NCBI GenBank assembly: GCA_937967325.1
Contig: CALBSQ010000056.1
Location: 42,404 to 106,403 of the forward strand
Reading direction: 5' to 3'
DNA: 64,000 nucleotides
Origin: an uncultured Chloroflexota bacterium
GTDB lineage: Bacteria > Chloroflexota > UBA4733
This document shows, piece after piece, positions 1-9,159 of this stretch. A program made the translations under genes and the position numbers. Below the pieces are notes generated by a model. It was given only the letters and a program-made list of their open reading frames with translations, was not told the DNA's origin and searched no databases. Every line of letters starts with the position of its first letter. The first letter of the stretch is position 1.

Positions 1-853
1 GATCGGTCCTGACGATGCCGCTGCTGAGCAGATGGGCGGCGTACTCGCCGGCTTCGGGGAGGCGGCGGCCGTAGCCCTCCAGCTTCAGGCCGCGACTGTA
101 CTCCTGTTTGGTGTACTCAGCGGTGCCGTGGAGCACACCAAAGATGAGTACCCGATCGCGAGTCACCTTCATGAGGTCGTTTACCGAGGCGGCCACGCCC
201 ACACAATCGACGGCAACGTCCAGCGGCTCCCTGGTCAGCGCCTCCCACTCGGCCGAGCGACCGAGGACCGCGCTGGTCGCCCCGAGCTCTCGCGCCAGCG
301 GCAAGCGCCGCGGCTCGATGTCGAAGCCGACGATCTCTCGCGCGCCGCGCGCCCGCAGCGCCTGGATCGCCAGCAGGCCGGCCGGACCGAGCCCGGATAC
401 GCCCACCCGCTTGGTCACTACCTCGCCGAGCCGTAGGATCGAGCTGCAGACGCAGCTGAGCAGCTCGCAGCAGCCAGCCTGGGCGAAGGGGAGATGGTCG
501 GGCATACGCCAGGTCAGATCCTGGCTGTTCAGCGCGTACTCGACGTACGCGCCCGTCTCGCGCGACGGTCCGCCGGAGGTAGCGACGCGATCGCCGATCT
601 GGAGCTTCGTCACCTTCGCGCCCTTGGCGACCACCACCCCGGAAAACTCGTGTCCCGGCGCACCGGGACGGAGCGGATACTCCGGATGTCCCGGCCGGTC
701 GAAGATGTCCACCCCTTTCCACACGGTCAGGTCCCACTGGGTGCAGGTGTTGCAGCCGGCGATCTTGATGAGGACCTCGTCCTCGCGCGGCGCAGGGACG
801 GGAATGTCCGTGATCTCGTAGCGGCCGGGGCCGGTAATCTGCAGGGCGCGCAT
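1..853 (-). CDS. Zinc-type alcohol dehydrogenase (MDR family), C-terminus cut by window edge
   Basis: Medium-chain dehydrogenase, expected to oxidise an alcohol or polyol with NAD(P). It starts at ATG 853 behind a GGAGG site and is still open at base 1, so about 280 residues are visible and the C-terminus is missing. The catalytic zinc region is clear: a Cys in the segment AGCNTCTQWD (residues 32-41) and GHE at 67-69. The Rossmann glycine motif GLGPAG lies near residue 160. The four-Cys structural zinc lobe is not obvious. It is co-directional with the sugar isomerase and sugar-binding lipoprotein that follow, which suggests carbohydrate or polyol catabolism. The substrate cannot be told from sequence. 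Confidence 0.85.
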   Translation of the reverse strand, partial: MRALQITGPGRYEITDIPVPAPREDEVLIKIAGCNTCTQWDLTVWKGVDIFDRPGHPEYPLRPGAPGHEFSGVVVAKGAKVTKLQIGDRVATSGGPSRETGAYVEYALNSQDLTWRMPDHLPFAQAGCCELLSCVCSSILRLGEVVTKRVGVSGLGPAGLLAIQALRARGAREIVGFDIEPRRLPLARELGATSAVLGRSAEWEALTREPLDVAVDCVGVAASVNDLMKVTRDRVLIFGVLHGTAEYTKQEYSRGLKLEGYGRRLPEAGEYAAHLLSSGIVRTD

Positions 854-928
854 GGCTTGCCTCCGTGTCTATTGGCTAAATGATGTATCCGCCGAGTTCG
901 GGGCGGACCGTCGCCGCGCGGCCCTGCC

Positions 929-1042
929 GTTGTCATCCTGAGCGCAGCGAAGGACCCCCGGCCTAGCTGTCGGCGCTGCGCGGACCCATTGGGCGGCTGG
1001 TTTGCCCGGCCAGGGGTCCTTCGCTGCGCTCAGAATGACAAC
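929..1042. repeat. Inverted repeat with TGAGCGCAGCGAAGGA core
   Basis: Two arms face each other: TGTCATCCTGAGCGCAGCGA onward at 931-959, and its near-perfect reverse complement at 1012-1042 (one mismatch, CATCCTGAG against CATTCTGAG). The spacer is about 52 bases. The pair fills the gap between the dehydrogenase and the isomerase. Dispersed palindromes with this core are widespread in bacterial genomes. It may fold into a long hairpin in RNA. No gene is seen in 854-1098. Confidence 0.8.
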
Positions 1043-1098
1043 GAAAAGCCACCCTGCCTTCGCGGATGCACCGCTAAAGCTTGTTCTGCTGAGGAATC

Positions 1099-1956
1099 TC
1101 ATTCCGTGACCGACACCCCAATGGACCGCGCCATCGTGTCGATGTGCTGCTTGGCGCTCGGGATGTGCTCCTCCGGCGTGTGCTCGATGTAGAGCGTCTT
1201 CCAGGGCTGGAGGCGGCTGAAGCAGCGCAGGAAGGTCGCGTAGTCGAGCTCGCCGTTGCCGGCATACGTTTCGTCCAGGTGGACGACCAGCCGGTTGACG
1301 GGCGAGATGTCCTTGGCGTGGCCGGTCACCAACCGTTCGCCGAGGAGATCGTAGGTGCGCTGGATCACCTCGCCGCTGGCATAGAGGGTCTCGAAGGTCA
1401 GCCAGTTCACCGGATCCCACTCGATGGCGAGCGCGGGCGAGCCGACCGCGTCGATGAGCAGCTTGGCCCGTTCCGGCGTGTTGAGGATGCAGAGGGTGTG
1501 CGGTTCAAGCGCCAGGTAGATGCCATGCTGCTCGGCAGGTTTGACGGCCTCTCGACAGCGCTCAACCAGAAGCTCCATCGCCTGATCGCTGTTGTTGAGG
1601 CGGTGCGGGGCGTAGGCGCCGGCCGGGTTCAGGCTGCCGGGCGGGGCAATGACGCAGCGGCAGCCGAGCTGCGCCGCGACGCGCATCGTCTCATCGAGCA
1701 GCCGCATCGTCTCCGGCCAGTGGTCCGACTCCGGGCGCACCAACGAGCCGTACCGTCCCCAGTACTGGCCGACATCGACCCCATCGGCGGCCAGCACCTC
1801 GCGCACGGAGCGCGCCTTCTGGTCGCTGATGTCTGCCGGATCGTTCTGGAGCGAGAAGAAGATGCTGCGAAAGCCGTTCGCTCGCACCCGCTGCGCCACC
1901 TCGGGCGTGATCTCCTCGATGTCCCGTGGCACGTAGGCCACGACCCCAAGTCTCAT
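1099..1956 (-). CDS. Sugar phosphate isomerase/epimerase (xylose isomerase-like TIM barrel)
   Basis: This 285-residue protein has the usual length of the AP-endonuclease-2/xylose isomerase-like family, which binds a divalent metal in a TIM barrel and isomerises or epimerises sugars. Expected metal ligands are visible as Glu in ALEPHT, Asp in IEWDPVNW, His in TGHAKD and Glu in GNGELDY. The start is ATG 1956. It lies 18 bases downstream of the end of the sugar-binding lipoprotein gene, so the two are probably co-transcribed. The substrate is unknown; inosose and hydroxypyruvate isomerases have the same fold. Confidence 0.85.
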   Translation of the reverse strand: MRLGVVAYVPRDIEEITPEVAQRVRANGFRSIFFSLQNDPADISDQKARSVREVLAADGVDVGQYWGRYGSLVRPESDHWPETMRLLDETMRVAAQLGCRCVIAPPGSLNPAGAYAPHRLNNSDQAMELLVERCREAVKPAEQHGIYLALEPHTLCILNTPERAKLLIDAVGSPALAIEWDPVNWLTFETLYASGEVIQRTYDLLGERLVTGHAKDISPVNRLVVHLDETYAGNGELDYATFLRCFSRLQPWKTLYIEHTPEEHIPSAKQHIDTMARSIGVSVTE

Positions 1957-1974
1957 CTGGCAATACTACTCCAC

Positions 1975-3507
1975 TCAAAGATTCAGCCGGTTGTCCGCCA
2001 GCATCGGCGCCACCAGTCCCTTGGCCTGACTCGCAAAGTCGCTCACGTTCATGCTCCCCTTGAGCACGTTCTGCCAGAGCGGGCCGACGACGCGCTGCAT
2101 ATCCGCTGCCCGCTGCCCGATGGGCTGCTCGTGCTTGGCGTAGCTCTGGAGGATCGGCAGGATGATCTTGGCGCTGGGCATGGCCGACGGCGACTTCTCG
2201 AACAAGGCCCAGGCCGACGCTCGCGCCGGGCTGCCGCGGCCGTTACTGGCAAACAGCTCCGCCTGGCCCTCCTTGGAAAGAAAATTGCTGATGAAGAGCC
2301 AGGAAGCGTCCGGCGCCTTGGTATTCTTGCTGATGGTCAGTCCGCTGCCGTTCGCCCCAGTGATCCGCCCTTTCGGTCCCTTGGGATAGTGGGACACGTC
2401 GTAGCGGAACTTGCCGATCTGGGCGGCCTGGCTGGCCGACCAGGTGCCGGTGATACCCATCGCCGCCCGCTGGGCAAAGAACGGCCAGAGCTGGATCGTC
2501 TTGGCCTCGTCGGCCGTCGGGACCGCCTTGTTCTTGATCAGCAGGTCCAGCCACCACTGCATACCCTGGATAGTGCCTGGCGCATCCACGACCGTCTGGT
2601 CCTCGACGTCGTTGACCCAGCCGCCGCCAAACGGCGCCACCATGGTGTATTGCGAGGGAGTGAAGGGCGAGCCGGGAATCGAGGCCATCCCGAAGACCTT
2701 GTCCTGGCCCTGCACCTTTGTGAGCTTGACGGCGGCATTCAGCACGTCGTCGAAGGTCCAGCTCTCGTCGGGATACTTGACACCGGCGGCGTCGAACATA
2801 TCGAGGTTGTACCAGAGCAGCAGCGGTCCCTCGTCGAAGGGCAGGCCGTAGAGGCTGCCACGCTGGCGATAGGCGAAGAGCGACGGCGGCGTGAAGTCGG
2901 CGATATCGAACGTCTTGTCCTGATCGATGTAGGGCTGCATATTCTTGACCCAGCCACGAGGAATCCAGGACTGGACCACCGTGCTGCCGACGGCAAGGAT
3001 GTCGGGGAGCGTGTCGGAGGCCGCCAGGGCGGCGACCTTATTGCTGTCGCCCTGATCGCCCTGGTCGACCTTGACCTGACCGGCGTACTTGGTGTTGAAG
3101 CGCTCCATCCAGGTCTTGATGTACGGCCCTTCGCCTGGGTCCCAGGTCTGGCCATAAACGATAGTCGTCACCGCGCCGGAGGCCGACTTAGCCGCGGGCG
3201 TCGGTGTAGCCGCCGGCCCGGCCGAGCTTGAGGTGAGTGCGACGCTGGCAATCGCCGAGGTGGTGGCCGCTGACGCGGAAGCAGCGGCTGAGGTCGACGC
3301 GGCGGCAGTGGCGACGGGAGAGGTCGCCGCTGCCGAGCCAGCCGCCGAGGATGTCGCCGTCTGTGGCGCCGCGGAGGTTGAGGCTGCCGCCGGGGGAGAC
3401 GCATTGCCGCCACAGGCCGTCAACGCGGCAGCGGCAACCAGGAGTCGGGCGGTCGTGCGGAGCGCCGCCCGACGGGTCACGGCTGGCCGGCAGGGTGAGA
3501 AAGCCAT
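1975..3507 (-). CDS. ABC transporter sugar-binding lipoprotein (family 1 solute-binding protein)
   Basis: This 510-residue extracellular solute-binding protein would capture a sugar for an ABC importer whose permeases are not in this window. I chose ATG 3507 because GGAGGG sits 6 bases upstream. The N-terminus has Arg residues, a hydrophobic stretch and a lipobox LTACGG, so it should be a membrane-anchored lipoprotein. A long Ala/Ser/Thr/Pro linker (about residues 35-100) follows, typical of high-GC lipoproteins. The mature domain is of the MalE/UgpB type (DQGDQGDSNKVAALAASD, then WYNLDMFDAAGV). It is divergent from a GntR regulator, a likely controller. Confidence 0.88.
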   Translation of the reverse strand: MAFSPCRPAVTRRAALRTTARLLVAAAALTACGGNASPPAAASTSAAPQTATSSAAGSAAATSPVATAAASTSAAASASAATTSAIASVALTSSSAGPAATPTPAAKSASGAVTTIVYGQTWDPGEGPYIKTWMERFNTKYAGQVKVDQGDQGDSNKVAALAASDTLPDILAVGSTVVQSWIPRGWVKNMQPYIDQDKTFDIADFTPPSLFAYRQRGSLYGLPFDEGPLLLWYNLDMFDAAGVKYPDESWTFDDVLNAAVKLTKVQGQDKVFGMASIPGSPFTPSQYTMVAPFGGGWVNDVEDQTVVDAPGTIQGMQWWLDLLIKNKAVPTADEAKTIQLWPFFAQRAAMGITGTWSASQAAQIGKFRYDVSHYPKGPKGRITGANGSGLTISKNTKAPDASWLFISNFLSKEGQAELFASNGRGSPARASAWALFEKSPSAMPSAKIILPILQSYAKHEQPIGQRAADMQRVVGPLWQNVLKGSMNVSDFASQAKGLVAPMLADNRLNL

Positions 3508-3643
3508 GGGAACCCTCCTTCCATGACGCAGCGAGGGAGCGCTTGACAGCGGGCAGTATAGGCGGTAGTCTGCCATCTGTCAACAGGTGGCAGGCTGGTC
3601 CGATATGGGGATCGTCTTTGCCTAGTCATTGCAAGGGTGCACG

Positions 3644-4345
3644 GTGCCAGCGCCGGCAATCTTTAAGCAGGCTCCAGACTTCCGCCCGCTTCGGCATGAC
3701 GCGTACGATGCCCTCCGCGAGGCGATCCTGCTCGGCCAGTTGCGACCCGGCGAGCGCGTGGTGGAGGCGGAAATCGCCCGCCAGATGGGGATCAGCCGCG
3801 GCCCCATTCGCGAAGCGGTCCGTCAGCTCGAGCAGGATGGACTGGTCGAATATCAGCCCCGCCACGGCGTCATCGTCGCCGAGCTGACCCCCGAGCGGGT
3901 GCTGGACGCCTACACGGTGCGCGCACAACTGGAAGGCTTCGCCGCCGAGCTCGCCACGGAGCGCGTCACGCCGGACGACCTGGCGCCGCTTGGGCGCCTC
4001 ATCGAGCGCATGCGCCAGTTCGCAACGGCGAACGATGCCGCGGCGATGCTGAACGCGGATGTCGACTTCCACCAACGCATCTGCACGCTGTCCGGCAACC
4101 GCGTCCTGCTCCGCCTCTGGTCCAGCATCGGACCGCACGCCTGGACGCTGTTTAGTGGCGCGCAGCAGCAAGGGTACACCTTGCTCGCCTTGGCCGAGCG
4201 GCACCAGGCTATTCTCGAGTCGCTCGGCAGCGGCAATCCGGACCTGGCGCGGCAGGTGACAATGGCGCACATCCTGGAAATCGCGGGCAACGTGGTGGAG
4301 CATCTGCGTTCATGGCGGCCGTTACCTTGGGCCAATGGATGTTGA
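3644..4345 (+). CDS. GntR-family transcriptional regulator (FCD subfamily)
   Basis: DNA-binding repressor. The N-terminal winged helix is typical of GntR: LREAILLGQLRPGERVVEAE, then the recognition helix in MGISRGPIREAVRQLE. The C-terminal all-helical FCD ligand domain holds Asp/His metal-site candidates (DVDFHQRI and RHQAILESL). GTG 3644 is preferred because AAGGG lies 6 bases upstream; a TTG at 3629 is possible. The gene is divergent from the sugar-binding lipoprotein and precedes an SDR gene, so it probably senses a sugar acid or related catabolite. Confidence 0.85.
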   Translation: MPAPAIFKQAPDFRPLRHDAYDALREAILLGQLRPGERVVEAEIARQMGISRGPIREAVRQLEQDGLVEYQPRHGVIVAELTPERVLDAYTVRAQLEGFAAELATERVTPDDLAPLGRLIERMRQFATANDAAAMLNADVDFHQRICTLSGNRVLLRLWSSIGPHAWTLFSGAQQQGYTLLALAERHQAILESLGSGNPDLARQVTMAHILEIAGNVVEHLRSWRPLPWANGC

Positions 4346-4383
4346 GCAAGTTGAGCAAATGGTCGGCAGTTTCCGCGCGTCAA

Positions 4384-4481
4384 GGGTAGGGGCAGGTCTC
4401 TGTGCCTGCCCTGGTCGCCGTTTGCACGGTACCACCCGCTGGTCCGGGACATAGGGCAGGCACAGAGACCTGCCCCTACCC
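4384..4481. repeat. GTAGGGGC-type inverted repeat
   Basis: The arm at 4386-4411 (GTAGGGGCAGGTCTCTGTGC onward) and its reverse complement at 4454-4481 flank a 42-base spacer. Two more members of the same repeat family lie at 43426-43524 and 45901-45970. The element fills the space between the GntR and SDR genes and could form a strong hairpin, perhaps acting as a terminator for the GntR gene. No gene is seen in 4346-4579. Confidence 0.8.
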
Positions 4482-4579
4482 GCTGGTGGCAAGGTCCGAT
4501 TAGTTGCTCAGACTTCATGGGCGACCGGCGGGGCGGCAGACGTCGGCGCCATTTGTCGAATGGCTAGAGGGGGTGAACG

Positions 4580-5332
4580 ATGGCAACGCTCAACAACCAG
4601 GTCGCTCTGGTCACCGGCGCCGCGCGCGGCATCGGCAAAGCGACGGCCCTGGAGCTCGCCCATGCCGGAGCGGACGTCGCGGTCAACGACGTCAACCCTG
4701 GAATTGAGCAGGTCGCAACGGACATCCGCCGGATCGGACGGCGGGCACTCGCCGTGGCTGCCGACGTGTCGCGATCCGATCAGGTCGACGGCATGGTGCA
4801 GCGCATCGTCGACGAGCTGGGCGTGCCGCGCCTGCTCGTCAATAACGCTGGTATCGAGACGATCGTCCCTATGCTTGAGCTCAGCGAACAACAGTTCGAC
4901 GATGTTCTCGCCGTCAACCTGAAAGGCGAGTGGCTGGTGGCGCGCGCCGTCGTTCGCGCCATGGTGGCCCAGCAGCTCAGCGGGGCCATCGTCAATATCG
5001 GCTCCATCCAGGCGGGGATGGCTCTGCCCGGCCGCACCCACTATGGCCCCTCTAAGCGGGGCGTGGAGGCGCTGACCCGCAACATGGCATCGGAGCTGGC
5101 GCGGCACGACATCCGCGTTAACTGCATCAATCCGGGCCTGATCGCCACCGACATGACCCGGTGGGTGATGGACGATCCGCAGGTCCTGCCGGTCGTGCTG
5201 CAGCAGATCCCTTTGCGCCGCGCCGGCCGGCCGGAGGAGATCGCCAAGGTGGCGGCGTTCTTGCTCTCCGACGACGCCAGCTACCTGACCGGCCAGTGTA
5301 TCTACGTCGACGGCGGCTGGGTGGTGCAATAG
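4580..5332 (+). CDS. SDR-family NAD(P)-dependent oxidoreductase
   Basis: Classical short-chain dehydrogenase of 250 residues, the normal length. The cofactor motif TGAARGIGKA is at 12-21, the NNAG motif is in LVNNAGIE, and the catalytic Ser and YGPSK give an intact Ser-Tyr-Lys centre. The C-terminal GQCIYVDGGW is typical of the 3-oxoacyl-ACP reductase/glucose dehydrogenase group. ATG 4580 has GAGGGGG upstream. Downstream of the GntR regulator, it likely oxidises a sugar or sugar acid in the same pathway as the isomerase. The exact substrate is unknown. Confidence 0.88.
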   Translation: MATLNNQVALVTGAARGIGKATALELAHAGADVAVNDVNPGIEQVATDIRRIGRRALAVAADVSRSDQVDGMVQRIVDELGVPRLLVNNAGIETIVPMLELSEQQFDDVLAVNLKGEWLVARAVVRAMVAQQLSGAIVNIGSIQAGMALPGRTHYGPSKRGVEALTRNMASELARHDIRVNCINPGLIATDMTRWVMDDPQVLPVVLQQIPLRRAGRPEEIAKVAAFLLSDDASYLTGQCIYVDGGWVVQ

Positions 5333-5448
5333 CGCATGGCGCCAACGGCGGAGCCTGTACGGACGCACCCCATCGGCTTCGGTCCGCCGGCGCCGAGCAT
5401 ATTCCCGCCCGGATATTCGCAGGGCTTCGTAAGGATGCCGCGGAGTAG

Positions 5449-7086
5449 CTATGTGCGTTGTCGGGCGACGCGGCGAGGGGCTTTGCCGGCCGGGGACCAG
5501 CGAGTATCAATGCCACGCCGAGGCGGCCTCCGGCCGGCGCCGAGCTTCCGGCGATGCCGGGCAAGCTCCGGAGGCGCCTCCTCGGTGTCCCCGCTGGGCA
5601 CGCTAGCGCCACCGTCCGCGGCGCTGTCAGGTTTGCTCGATGGCTTGGCGCGGATGGCGAACAGGGCGACCAGGAGTATGCAGGCGGCGAAGATCGTTCC
5701 GATCGTGAAGGCGCTCGCGACGCCGTGCGCGAATAGGAGGTGTGCTTGTACCTGCTGGGTGACCCCCGGCAGAGGATTCAGAGCCGCGGCTCGGCTGGCG
5801 GCGCCGAAGACGGTGACGAGGACGGCCAGGCCCACCGTGCCGCCAGCTTGCTGCATGGTTTGCAGCAGGCCCGACGCCGCGCCCGACTCCTCCCGCGCCA
5901 CCCCGGCGAGGATGGTCACGTTCAGCGGCAGGAAGCTGCAGCCCACGCCGAGACCCATCAGCAGCATCGGGCCGAGGAGGCCGGAGGCGTAGCCGGTAGT
6001 AGCGGAGATCTGGGTGAGCCACACCATCGCGATGGTGATCAGGAGGGCGCCGGCTACCATGATCCGCTTCGCGCTGAAGCGCTGGAGCAGCGTGGGGACG
6101 GTCCGCACGACGGCGAACACCACCACGGTCCAGGGGAGGAACGCCAAGCCGGCTTGGAGCGGCCCGACGCCGTCCACCTTCTGGAGGAACTGGGTCAGGA
6201 AGAAGAATACACCGAACATGGTCGCTGGGAGAAGGAGCATGTTGAGGTAGGCGCCGGCCCGGTCGCGGTTGACGAGTAGGCTCAAGGGCAGGAGTGGCTG
6301 CCGGGCGCGGACCTCGATGGTCAAGAATAGGGCCAGCAGGACGAGGGCGGCGACGAAGGCGCCCACGGTAAACCGGTCGCTCCAACCGTTGGAGGCGGCG
6401 CGGATGAACCCGTAGACCAGCGTGACCATGCCGGCGGTCGCGGTGAGCGCGCCCGGGAGGTCGAGCGATCCCGAGCGGCGATCGGGCTCGCGGATGAACA
6501 GGGGCGCCAGCAGCACCACGGCGACGCCGATGGGCACGTTGATGAACAGGACCCACCGCCAGGACAACTCCGCGGTGAGGACGCCACCCAGGATCAGGCC
6601 AACCGACGCGCCGGCGCCGGACGCCGCCGAGAAGAGGCCGAGTGCGCGGTTGCGCTGGGGACCCTCCGCGAAGGTGGTGGCGATGAGGGCAAGTGTGCTC
6701 GGCGCGGCGAGGGCGGCGCCGACCCCCTGCGCGGCTCGGGTCGCGAGCAGCCAGCCGGCCGAGGCCGCGAATCCGCCCAGCAGCGAGGCGACCGTGAACA
6801 GCGAGATGCCGGCGATGAAGACGCGCCGCCGGCCCAGGATGTCCCCGGCGCGCCCGCCGAGCAGGAGCAGGCCGCCGAACGCCAGGGTGTAGGCGTTGAG
6901 TACCCAGGACAGGCCGGTGGCGGAGAAATGCAACGCGCCCTGGATCTTGGGCAGGGCGACGTTCACCACCGTCCCGTCCAGGATGAGCATCAACTGACAG
7001 GTCACGATGACGGCGAGGGCGATGCCGGGATACTCGCGTCGCACGACGCCGATCGGTCGGTTCAGCGCTGTCGGTGCTATGGACAT
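5449..7086 (-). CDS. DHA2-family MFS multidrug efflux transporter (EmrB/QacA type)
   Basis: This 545-residue inner-membrane drug/proton antiporter matches the 14-helix DHA2 group. It carries the family motif LDGTVVNVALP in TM1, motif A (GGRAGDILGRRRVF) between TM2 and TM3, and WRWVLFINVPIG around TM6. I chose ATG 7086 because GGAGG lies just upstream. The C-terminal 60 residues are a basic, low-complexity tail not usual for the family and may reflect a displaced stop. It is divergently transcribed from a TetR gene across a set of repeated palindromic half-sites, so it is very likely repressed by that TetR. Confidence 0.9.
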   Translation of the reverse strand: MSIAPTALNRPIGVVRREYPGIALAVIVTCQLMLILDGTVVNVALPKIQGALHFSATGLSWVLNAYTLAFGGLLLLGGRAGDILGRRRVFIAGISLFTVASLLGGFAASAGWLLATRAAQGVGAALAAPSTLALIATTFAEGPQRNRALGLFSAASGAGASVGLILGGVLTAELSWRWVLFINVPIGVAVVLLAPLFIREPDRRSGSLDLPGALTATAGMVTLVYGFIRAASNGWSDRFTVGAFVAALVLLALFLTIEVRARQPLLPLSLLVNRDRAGAYLNMLLLPATMFGVFFFLTQFLQKVDGVGPLQAGLAFLPWTVVVFAVVRTVPTLLQRFSAKRIMVAGALLITIAMVWLTQISATTGYASGLLGPMLLMGLGVGCSFLPLNVTILAGVAREESGAASGLLQTMQQAGGTVGLAVLVTVFGAASRAAALNPLPGVTQQVQAHLLFAHGVASAFTIGTIFAACILLVALFAIRAKPSSKPDSAADGGASVPSGDTEEAPPELARHRRKLGAGRRPPRRGIDTRWSPAGKAPRRVARQRT

Positions 7087-7103
7087 GTAGGCCTCCGTGA
7101 TGC

Positions 7104-7184
7104 GATAATGAGGAGGAGTCCTCCGCTTATTAAGCGGAGGAACACTCCGCTTAGACATTATACGGAGGAACTCTCCGTTTTGCA
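7104..7184. promoter_or_regulatory. Operator cluster between MFS pump and TetR gene
   Basis: The divergent promoter region contains a perfect palindrome at 7120-7140 (arms CCTCCGCTTA and TAAGCGGAGG). It is followed by further half-sites: ACTCCGCTTA at about 7144, ATACGGAGGA at about 7160 and CTCTCCGTTT at about 7171. AT-rich stretches that could be -10 boxes are embedded (CATTAT near 7156). This is the arrangement expected for a TetR protein that represses both its own gene and the pump. Confidence 0.75.
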
Positions 7185-7203
7185 AGCGGTTCGGAGATCC
7201 CAG

Positions 7204-7800
7204 ATGCACAGGACCGACACATCCACTCCCACCCGGCGCCGCCGGCGCGCCGACGCCTGCCACAACGACGAATGCCTGCTGACCGCGGCCACGGCCGCTT
7301 TCACCGAACATGGACCCGCCGCCTCGCTGGACGACATCGCGCGGCGCGCCGGCGTGGGCATCGGCACGCTCTACCGGCACTTCCCGACGCGTCAGGCCCT
7401 GGTGGAAGCCGTGTACCGCAGCCACATCGACGCGCTGAGCGCCGAGGCTGAAGGGTTGCTCGGCGCGCCGGTTCCCGGCGACGCGCTGGCCGCCTGGCTG
7501 CGCTCCGTCCTCGCCCACAACGTGACGCAACGCTGCCTGAAGGAAGCGCTGATGAACGAGGGCGGATCGGAGGTCCACGCCTCCTGTAAGCCGAGAATGG
7601 TCGCGGCGGGGGCCGCGTTGCTGGCCCGCGCGCAGCAAGCCGGGGCGGTGCGCCCCGGCCTCGACATTTCGGACCTCTTGCGGCTCGTCTATGCCATCGC
7701 CCTTGCGACCGAGAAGGCGCCGGACGGCGCCGGCCAGGCGGAGCGGCTCCTTGCCCTCATGCTGGACGGCCTGCGGCATTCAGAGCGGATGGCGGGCTAG
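7204..7800 (+). CDS. TetR-family transcriptional repressor
   Basis: This 198-residue regulator has the TetR helix-turn-helix at residues 20-65 (LLTAATAAFTEHG, ASLDDIARRAGVGIGTLYRH). The C-terminal ligand domain is typical of repressors of drug pumps. ATG 7204 has GGAG eight bases upstream. It is divergent from the DHA2 transporter, with the shared operator cluster between them, so it most likely senses a pump substrate and derepresses the pump. Its end overlaps the end of a truncated MFS gene on the other strand by 4 bases. Confidence 0.9.
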   Translation: MHRTDTSTPTRRRRRADACHNDECLLTAATAAFTEHGPAASLDDIARRAGVGIGTLYRHFPTRQALVEAVYRSHIDALSAEAEGLLGAPVPGDALAAWLRSVLAHNVTQRCLKEALMNEGGSEVHASCKPRMVAAGAALLARAQQAGAVRPGLDISDLLRLVYAIALATEKAPDGAGQAERLLALMLDGLRHSERMAG

Positions 7801-8937
7801 TTGCTTCCCTGCCTTCCGTCCCGCGTCGGGCGAGGTAACCGCGTGCTCATGACAGACGCGGCCACGACGAGGAGCACGGAGAACGCGGCCGACCACTGGA
7901 GCGCCGAGACGTAGGCGAGGACACCGGTTCTCGTCCCGAGCACTTGAAAGAAGATGCTCCCGAGCCCCGCGACGCCGGCCGCACTCGCGAATTGCTGCGA
8001 GGTGGTCAGGACGCCAGCCGCTGCGCCCGCCTGCTTGGCGCGAATACCGGCGAGGACCGCGCCGATCAGAGCCGGGACCGAAATGCCGTTGCCGAGACCG
8101 ACAATAACCATTGGCCCGATCAAGTGAGGGGCGCTGGCGGCCCCCGTGGAGAGTTGGAGGACGACGACGAGTGCCAGGAGACCGACGGCGGCGATGGCCG
8201 TCCCCATGGTGATCACGCGCCCGCCATGCCGGACAATGAACTGCTTCGCCGTGATCGAGGCGACCGCGAATGCCACGCCGAGCGGGGCGAAGGCGAGGCC
8301 CGCTTGCAATGGAGTGAGACCCAGACCGTCTTGCATCACCAGGGTGAGCGTGAACAGGAAGCCGAAGAACGAGCCAAAAACCGCTACATTCACCACGAGC
8401 CCCCAGTTGAAGACGGCGTCGCGGAACAGCGCCAGGTCCAGCAGCGGCTGACCACCCCGCCTCACCAATGTCCACTCCCAAAGTGCCGCAGCCCCCATCA
8501 CCGGCGTCGCGGCGATGAAGCTGGCCCACATCCAGAGGGGCCAGCCCTCGGTCCGTCCGAGCGCGAGCGGGACTAGCGCCAGCGCCAAACTTCCCGACAC
8601 CCCCACCATGCCGACGAAATCGACTCTCGTCCGGCTGACCACTCGGGCCGCCGGCAACAGTCGCTGAGCAAAGGTCGCGGCAGTGATCGCGATCGGCACA
8701 TTCACCAAGAAGATCACTCGCCAGCCCAGGCCGAACAGGTTCGCGTCCAACAGCAGGCCACCGAGCACTTGGCCCGCCACCGCGCCAACGCCCATCGTGA
8801 CCCCGAACCAGGCCAGCGCACGCGGGCGCTCTGACGCCGGGAAGACAGCGGCGATCAAGGCGAGGACCTGGGGAACCATCGCGGCAGCGGTCAATCCCTT
8901 CAGCAGCCGAGCGCCGACCAATTGGGCCGGTGACTGG
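7797..8937 (-). pseudogene. N-terminally truncated DHA2 MFS transporter
   Basis: The frame encodes helices from about TM4 to TM14 of a DHA2 transporter (GARLLKGLTAAAMVPQVLAL, GWRVIFLVNVPIAI). TM1-TM3 and motif A are absent. Family similarity ends near 8937. Beyond that the open frame is antisense to a C-terminal fragment of an ArsR-type regulator on the plus strand, so the apparent N-terminus is not real. It is probably a non-functional remnant made by a deletion or rearrangement at about 8935. Confidence 0.8.
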
Positions 8938-9083
8938 GCGAGGCCGGCGTCATCCGCCAGCGAGAGGACGGCAACCGACGCTGGACGTCGCTGCGCCTCG
9001 ACGACCTCAATGCCCGCTTCCCCGGCCTCCTCAACACTATCGTCAGCGCCTACGACCGCCAAGCAAACCCGGTCTCGGCCTGA
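8934..9083 (+). pseudogene. C-terminal fragment of an ArsR-like HTH regulator
   Basis: In frame with the stop at 9081-9083, the plus strand reads EAGVIRQREDGNRRWTSLRL followed by DDLNARFPGLLNTI. This resembles the winged-helix wing and C-terminal helix of ArsR-family repressors. There is no upstream helix-turn-helix, because the sequence runs straight into the truncated MFS gene on the other strand. I interpret it as the end of a gene cut by the same rearrangement. It is short, so the family call is moderate. Confidence 0.5.
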
Positions 9084-9159
9084 CAGGAGAGCGGGAAGCG
9101 CGGGCGCCCGGCGGCAACCACGGCGCCACGGCCGAGGACCGACAGGGTACCTGCCGGCC

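Noticed and set aside
1144..3231. Very long plus-strand open frame opposite the isomerase and sugar-binding genes
   Set aside because: High-GC shadow frame. The minus-strand frames have clear family motifs, starts and ribosome sites.
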